A model generated the notes under the pieces. It worked only from the letters and a program-made list of their open reading frames with translations. It did no database searches and had not been told where the DNA came from. Of a stretch of 52,318 nt of DNA, positions 7,453 through 15,341 are shown in pieces. The translations under genes were made by a program, and so were the position numbers. The stretch is from DYMC01 sp035406705. GTDB taxonomy: Bacteria > Verrucomicrobiota > Lentisphaeria > Victivallales > GWF2-50-93. Every line of letters begins with the position of its first letter. Position 1 is the first letter of the stretch. The DNA lies in the NCBI GenBank assembly GCA_964426675.1, contig CAYRRM010000020.1, positions 1-52,318 of the forward strand, in the 5' to 3' direction.

Positions 7453-9219
7453 TTATTTTAGCCATATGAAGATATTTTTATTTTCCCTTGCCTTTTTTAG
7501 GAACTCTTCTTTTTTCCCTTGATCTTTTTCATTGTGAGCTTTTATCCATAATCCCAAACCTTTGAAAAGAGGAGAAAGATTTTCTATTTCTAATTGTAGG
7601 TTTTCTTTCTCATTTTCATTTTTGATGATAGAGAACATGGTCTGCGATAATTTAGTAATATTATCCGGGTATTTTGATTTTTCAAGTTTTCTATTTTCTC
7701 TTGCGATTTTCGCAAAGATGGATGCAGCCTCACTAAATTTTCCTTGTTTATAAAGAGCTATTGCTTTTTCAAAGTTTGCCAGGTCGAACAATGGTGAATC
7801 TTTTTCAGATGAGAGCATGGCTATATTAAAATATTCAACGGCTTTGATATAGTTTTCTCTCTTCATAGCTATTCTGCCAAGCCAGGACGCACATTCAAAC
7901 GTCATTCCTCTATTCGAGGATTTTATTGCTTCTGTCAGTAGAAGTTCAAATAATTTTTGGGCGTCTTCAAATTTTTCCTGAGTGAGTAAATTCCTGGCAT
8001 TCTTTAGTTTTTCTCCACTTGTTTCGTTTTCCTCATTTTTCCCTTTTAATACATTTAATTCGGATTCAAGTTCAAGGATGCGGCGTTTTGCGGCAACAGT
8101 ATTTAAATCTGCTTTACTTTTCTGATACATATATTTTCTTATCTCTGGTAGAACAATAACAAAATATATAAATAATAGTGTGCTTATTCCGCATAAGATA
8201 ATGATTACTGTTTTAACGTTCATTCTTATCCATTTTTCGAATTTCTCTGCGATGCTTAATTTTCTCACAGATACTGGTTTTCCATCTCTGCATGCTATCA
8301 GGTCATTTTTTACATTCTCGATACTTTTATATCGGAGTTGTTTTTCTTTATCGAGCATTCTGAGGAGGACGGCTTCGAGGTTTCTGCTAATATCTTTTCT
8401 ATACAATCGAGGTGAGCGAGGTTCTTCTGTGCAAATAACTCTGAATATCTCAATAATGTCTTCGTATTCTCTGACCGGGTAAGGCATTTCTCCTGTTATT
8501 ATTTCATACAGTGTTACGCCGAATGAGTAGATATCGGATTGTTTTGTGGTGGTTTTATCTCCGAATCCGCATTGTTCAGGAGCCATATAGTATGGTGTTC
8601 CCATTATAGCTCCTGTGATTGTGATTTTTGGGGCATTTTCATTTTTTGCAATTCCAAAGTCACTTAGTTTTGCCTTTCCAAATTCATTTATGAGTATGTT
8701 TGTTGGTTTTATATCTCTGTGTATTACTCCATTTTTATGGGCATATGACAGAGCATCTGCTATATCAATAGCATAAGTTAGAATTTCATTTATTGTGGTT
8801 GGATTATTTTTTTCTTTGTATTTCAGGTTACTGAGAGTTTTTGCATCTTTCACAAGTTCCATTGCTATATAATAATTTCTATTTTCATAGCCGGCGTCAT
8901 AGATAGTTATTATATTGGGGTGTTGCCGTAATTTTTTTGCTGTTTCTATTTCGCGAATGAATCTATAGATTTCATCTTTTGGTGTGGAAGGTTCTATATG
9001 CATAAGTTTTAAAGCTAATGGAGAACCGTCTTCATCTTCCGCTTCGTATATTACGCCTGAACCACCAAATCCTATTATTTTTAAAAGTCTGTAATGGGCA
9101 ATTTTTTCTAAAGTGATATCTTTTTCTAAATGTTTTGTTATTTGTACTGTTTGTGCTGAGGAATCATTTATATTCTCATGGAAAGGTGGGTTTGGAATGT
9201 TGTTTTTTATATTTTCCAT
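7453..9219 (-). CDS. Transmembrane Ser/Thr protein kinase with C-terminal TPR region
   Basis: A 588-residue PknB-type kinase. The kinase domain spans about residues 43-310: glycine loop IGFGGSGVIYEAE, ATP-binding Lys K71, Glu of helix C near E90, HRDIKPTN with catalytic D169, DFG at 187-189 and YMAPEQ. All essential residues are present. A transmembrane helix lies at about 336-357, then a short coiled coil, then TPR-like helices from about 400 to 560 on the other side of the membrane. The TPR part may sense or dock an external partner. It sits in a tight run with xthA upstream and the pseudopilin downstream, which makes the pseudopilin a candidate partner or substrate (inference). No ribosome site stands out. 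Confidence 0.93.
   Translation of the reverse strand: MENIKNNIPNPPFHENINDSSAQTVQITKHLEKDITLEKIAHYRLLKIIGFGGSGVIYEAEDEDGSPLALKLMHIEPSTPKDEIYRFIREIETAKKLRQHPNIITIYDAGYENRNYYIAMELVKDAKTLSNLKYKEKNNPTTINEILTYAIDIADALSYAHKNGVIHRDIKPTNILINEFGKAKLSDFGIAKNENAPKITITGAIMGTPYYMAPEQCGFGDKTTTKQSDIYSFGVTLYEIITGEMPYPVREYEDIIEIFRVICTEEPRSPRLYRKDISRNLEAVLLRMLDKEKQLRYKSIENVKNDLIACRDGKPVSVRKLSIAEKFEKWIRMNVKTVIIILCGISTLLFIYFVIVLPEIRKYMYQKSKADLNTVAAKRRILELESELNVLKGKNEENETSGEKLKNARNLLTQEKFEDAQKLFELLLTEAIKSSNRGMTFECASWLGRIAMKRENYIKAVEYFNIAMLSSEKDSPLFDLANFEKAIALYKQGKFSEAASIFAKIARENRKLEKSKYPDNITKLSQTMFSIIKNENEKENLQLEIENLSPLFKGLGLWIKAHNEKDQGKKEEFLKKARENKNIFIWLK
7703..7713. repeat. Iterated palindrome GCGATTTTCGC (n=1)
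   Basis: Perfect core with TT...AA flanks inside the Ser/Thr kinase gene. It encodes Ala-Lys-Ile-Ala on the coding strand, in the TPR region. Confidence 0.9.
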
Positions 9220-9271
9220 TTTGAACTATTTTGATATTGCGAAAGGTTGCAAATCAAAAATTGAAATTATA

Positions 9272-10045
9272 TTAAATATCGAGTTCTAAAAGAATAGGAC
9301 AATGGTCGGAGCCTTCAATGCAAGACATAATTTCTGATTTTTTCACTTTTCTGAATATTCCCTCGGTTACGTAAAAATAATCTAATCTCCAGCCGACATT
9401 TCTCGTCCTTGCGGCCGTACGCAGACTCCACCATGTATATGCGCCTTCTTTATCTGGATGCAGTTTGCGAAAAGTATCAATGTATCCGTAAGATTCGAAT
9501 TTATCCATCCAATCGCGTTCGATGCGCAGGAAGCCTGATACATTTTCGTTTTCTTTAGGGCGGGCAAGATCGATTTCGTTATGTGCAGTATTGAAATCTC
9601 CACATATGATTAGTTCTTTTCCGGATTTTTTGCGATTTTCGCAATATTCAAGAGTTGCATCATAAAATCTGAGTTTATAGTTTAGTCGCTCTTCATTTTT
9701 TTGTCCATTTGGAAAATATATATTCAATAGTTCAAAGTTATAAAAGTCCATTATAAGTATTCTACCTTCGATATCGAATTCTTTATTTAGATTGAACCCT
9801 TTTGTGATACTGACAGGTTTAATTTTTGTATAGGTGGCTACGCCACTGTATCCTTTGCGAATTCCGCAAGACCAATAACTTTGCATTCCTGCAATTTCTC
9901 TTGCATCATCTGGTATTGAGGATTCATCAAGTTTTGTTTCTTGAAGGCAGAGTATATCTGGAGATTCTATTTTGAGCCAGTCAGGAAGGAAATTTTTTTT
10001 AAGGAGGGCTCTGAATCCATTTACATTCCATGATATGATTTTCAT
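9272..10045 (-). CDS. xthA: Exodeoxyribonuclease III / AP endonuclease
   Basis: A 257-residue full-length ExoIII. It incises abasic DNA and removes 3' blocks in base-excision repair. Motifs in order are ISWNVNGFRA, LCLQETKL (metal-binding Glu), CGDFNTAHNEIDLA (catalytic Asp/Asn), TWWS and GSDHCPI (catalytic Asp-His). The start MKIISWNVNG is typical of the family. It is likely first in the minus-strand run with the kinase and pseudopilin, 52 bases upstream of the kinase. It contains one perfect palindrome copy (9632-9642) and one single-mismatch copy (9857-9867), both read in the Cys-x-x-Arg frame, unlike most other copies. Confidence 0.95.
   Translation of the reverse strand: MKIISWNVNGFRALLKKNFLPDWLKIESPDILCLQETKLDESSIPDDAREIAGMQSYWSCGIRKGYSGVATYTKIKPVSITKGFNLNKEFDIEGRILIMDFYNFELLNIYFPNGQKNEERLNYKLRFYDATLEYCENRKKSGKELIICGDFNTAHNEIDLARPKENENVSGFLRIERDWMDKFESYGYIDTFRKLHPDKEGAYTWWSLRTAARTRNVGWRLDYFYVTEGIFRKVKKSEIMSCIEGSDHCPILLELDI
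9632..9642. repeat. Iterated palindrome GCGATTTTCGC (n=1)
   Basis: Perfect core with TT...AA flanks in xthA. It is read in the alternative frame as Cys-Glu-Asn-Arg-Lys, showing that the conserved unit is the DNA word and not a peptide. Confidence 0.9.
9857..9867. repeat. Iterated palindrome, one-mismatch variant GCGAATTCCGC
   Basis: Single-mismatch member in xthA with TT...AA flanks, 225 bases from the perfect copy and in the same coding frame (Cys-Gly-Ile-Arg-Lys). Confidence 0.7.
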
Positions 10046-10351
10046 AAAAAATTTGTGTTATGTTTTTACAGTTACTATGATATGAAATTTTATATTTTCA
10101 AAAAGAAGATGGAAAAATGTATTTCGAAGATTCTATGAAGATTCTCTTAGTAGATTTTGCAAGAAAATTGCATTTTTGATATTCCTTTAGATTTTTTTCA
10201 AGAAGTATGGATTGTGTAATCGGTATTTATCTTATAATGGGGGAGAGCCGTTAGATATGCTCTCCCCTTATTTCCCCTTGTAATTACATAATAACGGCGT
10301 TTTTAATTATCGTGGAAGAATCTTTTTCTTACAAAAAATAAAATGAGATTT
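10046..10351. other. Intergenic gap with one hairpin
   Basis: A 306-base gap between two minus-strand genes. Apart from the hairpin at 10241-10268 it is AT-rich with no gene or known element that I can recognise. It should carry the promoter of the xthA run. Confidence 0.6.
10241..10268 (-). terminator. Stem-loop, possible terminator of the Gfo-AKR fusion gene
   Basis: Perfect 9-base-pair stem GGGGAGAGC/GCTCTCCCC with a 10-base loop, about 85 bases past the stop of the minus-strand fusion gene. The bases after it on the minus strand are not a good T run, so it may instead be an mRNA-end stabiliser. Confidence 0.5.
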
Positions 10352-12364
10352 TTATTTCTTGTTTATTTCCAGATTCAACCATTTTAATTCTCTTTCATTG
10401 AGATTTATATCAAGTCCTTTTATTGCTATTAACATTTCTTGTATTGAACGTGGACCAATGAGAGGAAATGTTGGGAACGGTTGATTAAGGACGTAGGCCA
10501 GAGCAATATTGATTGTAAGGCATTTTTTTTCAGCAGCAAGGGCTTTTGCTCTTGCCAGTCTTTCAAAATTATCTTCAGAATACCAACAATGAACAAGGGT
10601 CTTATCTTCTTTTTTTTCTGGAGAAGCAATTCCGTCTACAAAGAATCCCCGTGCTTGACTGGACCAAGCGAAAAGTGGCATTTGATATTTTTTAAACCAT
10701 TGAATGGATTTTTTATCTGCAGTTTGAATACAACCGTCCCATGGAGGATTTATCATCCTTGCAAGGCTGAAGTTATTACTTACAGCACTGAAACCTTGCA
10801 GAGACTTTCGTTCTGCATATTTATTAGCTTTTTTTACTCGTTCAAGAGTCCAGTTACTTCCTCCAAATATCTTAATATGTCCTTTTTTTACATGTTCATT
10901 CAAAACATCTATAAATTCCCCAACCGGGATTTCCGGATTATCTCTATGCATGAAATAGATGTCAACATAATCTGTCTTCATTCTCTCAAGGGAAATGATT
11001 AATTCTTTTGAAAGAAATTCTGGAGTACAATTTGGTGTGTGAGCGCCTTTACCGATTATCACTATTTGATCTCGTATTCTGCGATTTTGTATCCATTGTC
11101 CAAATACTTTTTCGCAATTCCCTCCTCCATAGATATGTGCGGTATCAAAAGCGTTTCCACCTCTTTCTATCCACTCATCAAACATAATTGCCAGTTCTGG
11201 CATATGATGTGGCCAATCAACGCCTATAACAAGTCTTGATATTTTCTTTTCAAGACCTTTTATAAAGGCATATTTCATATTATTATCATTGCGAACCTGT
11301 AATGGTTTTCCCGTTATTGTATGAATATAATTTTCACTTTTTTCACGGTTAAATGTGAAGTCTATACTTCTACGCCATTTGTCGAGAGCCTTCATATTTC
11401 CAATGGTATCTTCAGGTGACATTGCTGGGTACTGGGGTTGATAGCTTCCTGATAATACTGCTTCTCCGAAGAAATCTATTTCATATGCGAAACTTGTTTT
11501 ATTTGCCTGAACTATGATTTCTTCTGAAGAAGAATTATATTTTTCTACAATTATTTTTCCATTTACTGGATTTGAGCGATCTGCGCACCATGGATTTGGA
11601 ACAATAATTTTACCTTCAGTTCCAAATATTTTGACATTGTTTTCCAATCGCAGGGAGACGGCTGTTGCTAATTCTGCAATAATCCCATTTTCAAAGTGAG
11701 CTACAGCCGCAGACCATTCATCAACTCCTGTTGGAGCGAATTTCGCAACGGCTTTCACTTGTGAGGGTTCTGCTATGTTTTTTCCAAGAGAAGCTCCTGC
11801 TATTAATCTTGCAGCAGAGACAGGATAACAACCAACGTCCATTATGCCTCCTCCACCGAGTTCGTTATTAAAAAGCCTGCTTTCAGGATTAAAAGAAGCG
11901 TGAAATCCAAAAGATGCCTGGATGAGGCGAATTTCTCCGATTATTTTATTTTTTATCAATTTGACTAATTCTGCTGTTTGTGGATGACATCTATACATGA
12001 AAGCTTCCATAAGCATTTTTGAATTTTCTTTTGCTACGGAAAATGCCTTATCAGCTTCAGGATAGTTTAATGTGAAAGGTTTTTCGCAGAGAACGTGTTT
12101 GCCAGAATTCAAAGCTGCAATAGTCCATTCTGCATGTAAAGGATGAGGGGTACAAATATATACTGCGTCGATCTCTTGGTCATTAAGTAGTTCCTGATAA
12201 GAAGCATATGCTCTTGGTATATTCCATTGTTTTGCAAAATTATCGGCCTTTGATTTTTCCCTACTACCAATAGCAATTAATTCTCCTGTACTTGATTGTT
12301 TTATTCCGTGAGCAAAAGCATTGGCTATTGCCCCTGCTCCGATAATTCCCCATTTAATTTTCAT
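10352..12364 (-). CDS. Gfo/Idh/MocA oxidoreductase fused to aldo/keto reductase
   Basis: A 670-residue two-domain protein. Residues 1 to about 345 form a Gfo/Idh/MocA dehydrogenase: GIIGAGAIANAFAHG Rossmann turn and CEKP at 93-96. Residues from about 365 to 670 form an aldo/keto reductase barrel with NAFDTAHIYGGG (catalytic Asp and Tyr), Lys in VIIGKGAH and His in YFMHRDN. Both active sites look intact, so the protein may couple two redox steps on one sugar. AAGGAG sits 9 bases before the ATG. The AraC regulator upstream on the same strand and the divergent ADP-ribosylglycohydrolase gene suggest a sugar-responsive locus. The same fusion occurs in other anaerobes. One palindrome copy lies at 11736-11746. 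Confidence 0.93.
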   Translation of the reverse strand: MKIKWGIIGAGAIANAFAHGIKQSSTGELIAIGSREKSKADNFAKQWNIPRAYASYQELLNDQEIDAVYICTPHPLHAEWTIAALNSGKHVLCEKPFTLNYPEADKAFSVAKENSKMLMEAFMYRCHPQTAELVKLIKNKIIGEIRLIQASFGFHASFNPESRLFNNELGGGGIMDVGCYPVSAARLIAGASLGKNIAEPSQVKAVAKFAPTGVDEWSAAVAHFENGIIAELATAVSLRLENNVKIFGTEGKIIVPNPWCADRSNPVNGKIIVEKYNSSSEEIIVQANKTSFAYEIDFFGEAVLSGSYQPQYPAMSPEDTIGNMKALDKWRRSIDFTFNREKSENYIHTITGKPLQVRNDNNMKYAFIKGLEKKISRLVIGVDWPHHMPELAIMFDEWIERGGNAFDTAHIYGGGNCEKVFGQWIQNRRIRDQIVIIGKGAHTPNCTPEFLSKELIISLERMKTDYVDIYFMHRDNPEIPVGEFIDVLNEHVKKGHIKIFGGSNWTLERVKKANKYAERKSLQGFSAVSNNFSLARMINPPWDGCIQTADKKSIQWFKKYQMPLFAWSSQARGFFVDGIASPEKKEDKTLVHCWYSEDNFERLARAKALAAEKKCLTINIALAYVLNQPFPTFPLIGPRSIQEMLIAIKGLDINLNERELKWLNLEINKK
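11736..11746. repeat. Iterated palindrome GCGAATTTCGC (n=2)
   Basis: Perfect core in the oxidoreductase half of the fusion gene. On the coding strand it reads as Ala-Lys-Phe-Ala. Confidence 0.9.
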
Positions 12365-12524
12365 AGAACATGTCTCCTTTTTTTAAAAATAAAAAAGAAT
12401 AAATTTCTTAATTAAGAATCGATTTTTGATTTTTCAAATCCAAATTTTTCTATTTAGTTGGCGACTTATATTGGTTATCAACTTTGAAATTTTTGAAAAA
12501 AACACAAAATGGAAAATCAGTCTA

Positions 12525-13409
12525 TTATCTGTGAATAGAGTGATTATATGCAAGTGATTGTGATATCTTTAGTTTTTTTAGGTCAGCATATTTTTTTGGA
12601 CTATAACCTGTAAGTTGTTTAAATTGTCTACAGAAATAATTACAATTTGAGAAACCGCATAGGTCAGCTATTTCATATATTGACTTATTACTTTCTGATA
12701 GCAGTCTGCATGCATGAGCGATACGCAAATGTAATAAATATCTTCCTGGTGAAAATCCCGTTGCCATTTTAAAATGTCGTTGAAAGGAACGCTCTGATAA
12801 CATTGCGATGTCTTGAAGTTTTATAAGTGATATTTTTTTTTGAAAGTTTGTTTCAAGATAATTCAAAGCTTTTGAAATATTGGTTAATATATTATTTTTT
12901 TTGATATTTGTTTTTTGGATTGCCCTAAAGACTCTTGCGAATAGTTCCAAAAGAATTCCCATCATAATTAGAGAGTAACTTTCTTTCATTTCTTTTTTTT
13001 CAAGTTCCAGTTGAGTAAGCAGAGTAATGCAATATCCAAAGTCCTCGGGAGGAAGAAATGGAATAAGACTTTTATTCTTATGTTGTCCTGTTAAAATAGA
13101 GTAAGCCGGATCTTTTCTTATAAGATTTCCATATTTATCCATAATAGAATTTCTTATCAGAATATTAGCGAGTTTTAGATTATGGCATTTATGGTAAGCA
13201 TGATGCATCCCTGGTTCAATTATAAAACAATTTCCAGTTGAAATTTTATATTTTTTCTCGCCAATTTGATGGATAGCATGCCCTTCCATAACCAAAACAA
13301 ATTCTGTAAAGTCATGAGAGTGTTCTGGCATTTCATCAAGATGTGTTGCTCTCATAACCATAACAGGAACATCAGTTCCTCTAAAACAAAGAATTTCCAT
13401 CCATTCCAT
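12525..13409 (-). CDS. AraC-family transcriptional regulator with cupin sensor domain
   Basis: A 294-residue RhaS/RhaR-like regulator. The N-terminal cupin fold (about residues 15-100) contains HSHDFTEFVLV and EPGMHHAYH, as in sugar-binding AraC members. The C-terminal double helix-turn-helix spans about 185-285, with LSERSFQRHFK and the family signature IADLCGFSNCNYFCRQFKQ...GYSPKKY. It is divergent from the ADP-ribosylglycohydrolase gene, and the 158-base gap between them contains two direct repeats 21 bases apart, a likely operator. Downstream on the same strand is the Gfo-AKR fusion, about 160 bases away. It probably activates one or both neighbours in response to a sugar (inference). Confidence 0.92.
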   Translation of the reverse strand: MEWMEILCFRGTDVPVMVMRATHLDEMPEHSHDFTEFVLVMEGHAIHQIGEKKYKISTGNCFIIEPGMHHAYHKCHNLKLANILIRNSIMDKYGNLIRKDPAYSILTGQHKNKSLIPFLPPEDFGYCITLLTQLELEKKEMKESYSLIMMGILLELFARVFRAIQKTNIKKNNILTNISKALNYLETNFQKKISLIKLQDIAMLSERSFQRHFKMATGFSPGRYLLHLRIAHACRLLSESNKSIYEIADLCGFSNCNYFCRQFKQLTGYSPKKYADLKKLKISQSLAYNHSIHR

Positions 13410-13444
13410 AAAAAGATTCCCATTTTATCATTTTATTTTTAATT

Positions 13445-13478
13445 TTTTGTCGGTTTTATGCTAAATTTTGTCGGTTTT
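13445..13478. promoter_or_regulatory. Tandem direct repeat, putative AraC-family operator
   Basis: The 13-base word TTTTGTCGGTTTT occurs at 13445-13457 and again at 13466-13478, exactly 21 bases apart (two helical turns). It lies between the AraC-type gene and the divergent ADP-ribosylglycohydrolase gene. Tandem half-sites at this spacing are the usual architecture of AraC-family dimer sites. Binding is not shown by sequence alone. Confidence 0.65.
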
Positions 13479-13567
13479 GTATAAGATTTTCATTTTATTT
13501 AAAATATATTAGAATTATTAATTATGGCAAAATAATGTAAAATTTAAAAAAAACAAGGAGTAATCAA

Positions 13568-15082
13568 ATGCATATTAATGAGAAGGAATTTCATGATAAA
13601 GTGTTGGGTTGTTGGATTGGGAAAAATATTGGTGGAACATTGGGAGCGCCATTTGAATGGAGGCGGCAAGTAAATAGTGTTGAGTTCTACACTCAGGACC
13701 TCAAAGGAAATCCACTTCCTAATGATGATCTCGATATACAGTTACTATGGCTTGTTGTGATGGAGCGTTATGGGTTGGATTTTACGGCTAATACTCTTGC
13801 TGAGTATTGGGTTAGTTATATTACTCCGCACTGGGCTGAATATGGTACAGCGAAAACAAATATGCGGTCAGGTTTAGTTCCCCCGCTTTCTGGTACATTT
13901 GAAAATATGTATAAACATAGTTGTGGTTCATATATTCGTTCAGAAATTTGGGCATGTGTATCGCCGGGTATGCCGCATGTGGCTGTAAATCTAGCGATAA
14001 AGGACGCTATTCTTGATCATGGTGACGGAGAAGGAACCTGGGCTGAGGTTTTTACAGCGGCGCTTGAAAGTACTGCATTTATTGAAAAAGATATTTATAA
14101 ATTGATTGAAATTGCTTTGTCATACATCCCTAAGGATTGTGGGGTAGCAAAGGCGGTGAATACGGTTTTAAAGAGTTACAAATCCAATAAAAGTTGGTTA
14201 CAGATGCGTGATGAAGTATTAAAAGAGCATCGTGGTGGATTTACGTATATGTTTTGTAGTGAGGAGGATAGGAAAAAGGGATTCAAAGAAGGACTTCTGG
14301 GATATGATGTTCCATCAAATATAGCGTTTACTATAGCAGCATTGTTATATGGTGGAACAGATTTTGGGAAAGTAGTATGTATGGCGGTAAATCTAGGAGA
14401 AGATACTGATTGCACTGCTGCTACTGCTGGTTCAATATGGGGAATCATTCATGGGGCAAGTGCAATTCCTGAGAAATGGTTAGAACCGATAGGGCGAAGT
14501 ATTGCTACAATCGTCCTCGACCTTGGGGATATAGGCTGGGCAATACCAAAGAATGTAGATGAACTTACTGTTAGAACAATAAGAATGGCTAAACAGAATT
14601 TACTGAGAAATAACCGTGATTTCATTTCTTTTGAAAAACCTACAGACTTATCTGATGTAAAAATGGAATCATTAAAATGCGCAGACAATGGAGCAAACTT
14701 ACAATCATATTTAAAATGTACTGTTCATAATTTTGATCTCTTTACAGTATATGTAGACTATATGGGTATGCCAGTGATAAAAAAAGATATTCCAAAAAAG
14801 ATAAGGATAACCATTAAACATCAACCGCATGTACATCAAATGAATTTATCTATGCACTGGTATACTCCTGATAGTTGGACAGTTCTTCCTTCGAGGGATG
14901 GATATGTTCTTGCCGTACAATCACATTTAGGAGGAGCGGATATGACTTTTGATTTTGACTTTATTGCTTCACAAGTTAATAAATCTATTAATCGTGCAGT
15001 TCTTGAAATAACAGCTGATGGTCGGCCTACTGTTATGTTGATTCCTTTGCTGTTATTGAATGGTAATTTAAAACTAAATTAG
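13568..15082 (+). CDS. ADP-ribosylglycohydrolase-fold protein
   Basis: A 504-residue protein with the all-helical ADP-ribosylglycohydrolase domain in residues 1 to about 340. It begins with KVLGCWIGKNIGGTLGAPFE, has the metal-binding acidic cluster NDDLD at 52-56, and NLGEDTDCTAATAGSIWG near residue 280 provides the second Asp pair. The last 150 residues form an extra beta-rich region not found in DraG. No ADP-ribosyltransferase lies nearby. Next to an AraC regulator and a sugar oxidoreductase, the substrate may be a nucleoside-like or other N/O-glycoside and not ADP-ribosyl-protein (inference). The ribosome site AAGGAG is good. Confidence 0.88.
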   Translation: MHINEKEFHDKVLGCWIGKNIGGTLGAPFEWRRQVNSVEFYTQDLKGNPLPNDDLDIQLLWLVVMERYGLDFTANTLAEYWVSYITPHWAEYGTAKTNMRSGLVPPLSGTFENMYKHSCGSYIRSEIWACVSPGMPHVAVNLAIKDAILDHGDGEGTWAEVFTAALESTAFIEKDIYKLIEIALSYIPKDCGVAKAVNTVLKSYKSNKSWLQMRDEVLKEHRGGFTYMFCSEEDRKKGFKEGLLGYDVPSNIAFTIAALLYGGTDFGKVVCMAVNLGEDTDCTAATAGSIWGIIHGASAIPEKWLEPIGRSIATIVLDLGDIGWAIPKNVDELTVRTIRMAKQNLLRNNRDFISFEKPTDLSDVKMESLKCADNGANLQSYLKCTVHNFDLFTVYVDYMGMPVIKKDIPKKIRITIKHQPHVHQMNLSMHWYTPDSWTVLPSRDGYVLAVQSHLGGADMTFDFDFIASQVNKSINRAVLEITADGRPTVMLIPLLLLNGNLKLN

Positions 15083-15101
15083 GCTGTTAACATTACTACT
15101 G

Positions 15102-15150
15102 CATTAGCTTTAACTTTGCAGTAGTTACTGTATTTATGTTTCACTGCCTC
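15102..15150 (+). repeat. Dispersed intergenic repeat, decayed copy E
   Basis: The order TTAGCTT, ACT, AGTTACT, CACTGCCTCG follows the same plan as copies A to C but with many differences. It lies between convergent genes. Assignment is by eye and weaker than for A, B and C. Confidence 0.4.
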
Positions 15151-15341
15151 GCTACTGTTGTGGTACACTGGCTTTGTGAAATATTTATAACTGAGTAGTT
15201 TTCGATGCCATTTACCGACTGATGAGAATTGCTGATGAAAAAATCCGTTTGTTTTTGATGGTAAACTGCAAAATTTGTAGGTATTTTTTCGTGGCTTTTC
15301 CTGTTTAATGGGGCAATACACGGTTAAAAGAGTTAAGGATA

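Noticed and set aside
15079..15321. 80-codon minus-strand open frame between the ADP-ribosylglycohydrolase and beta-helix genes
   Set aside because: It coincides with decayed repeat copy E, lacks a ribosome site and resembles no family I know.
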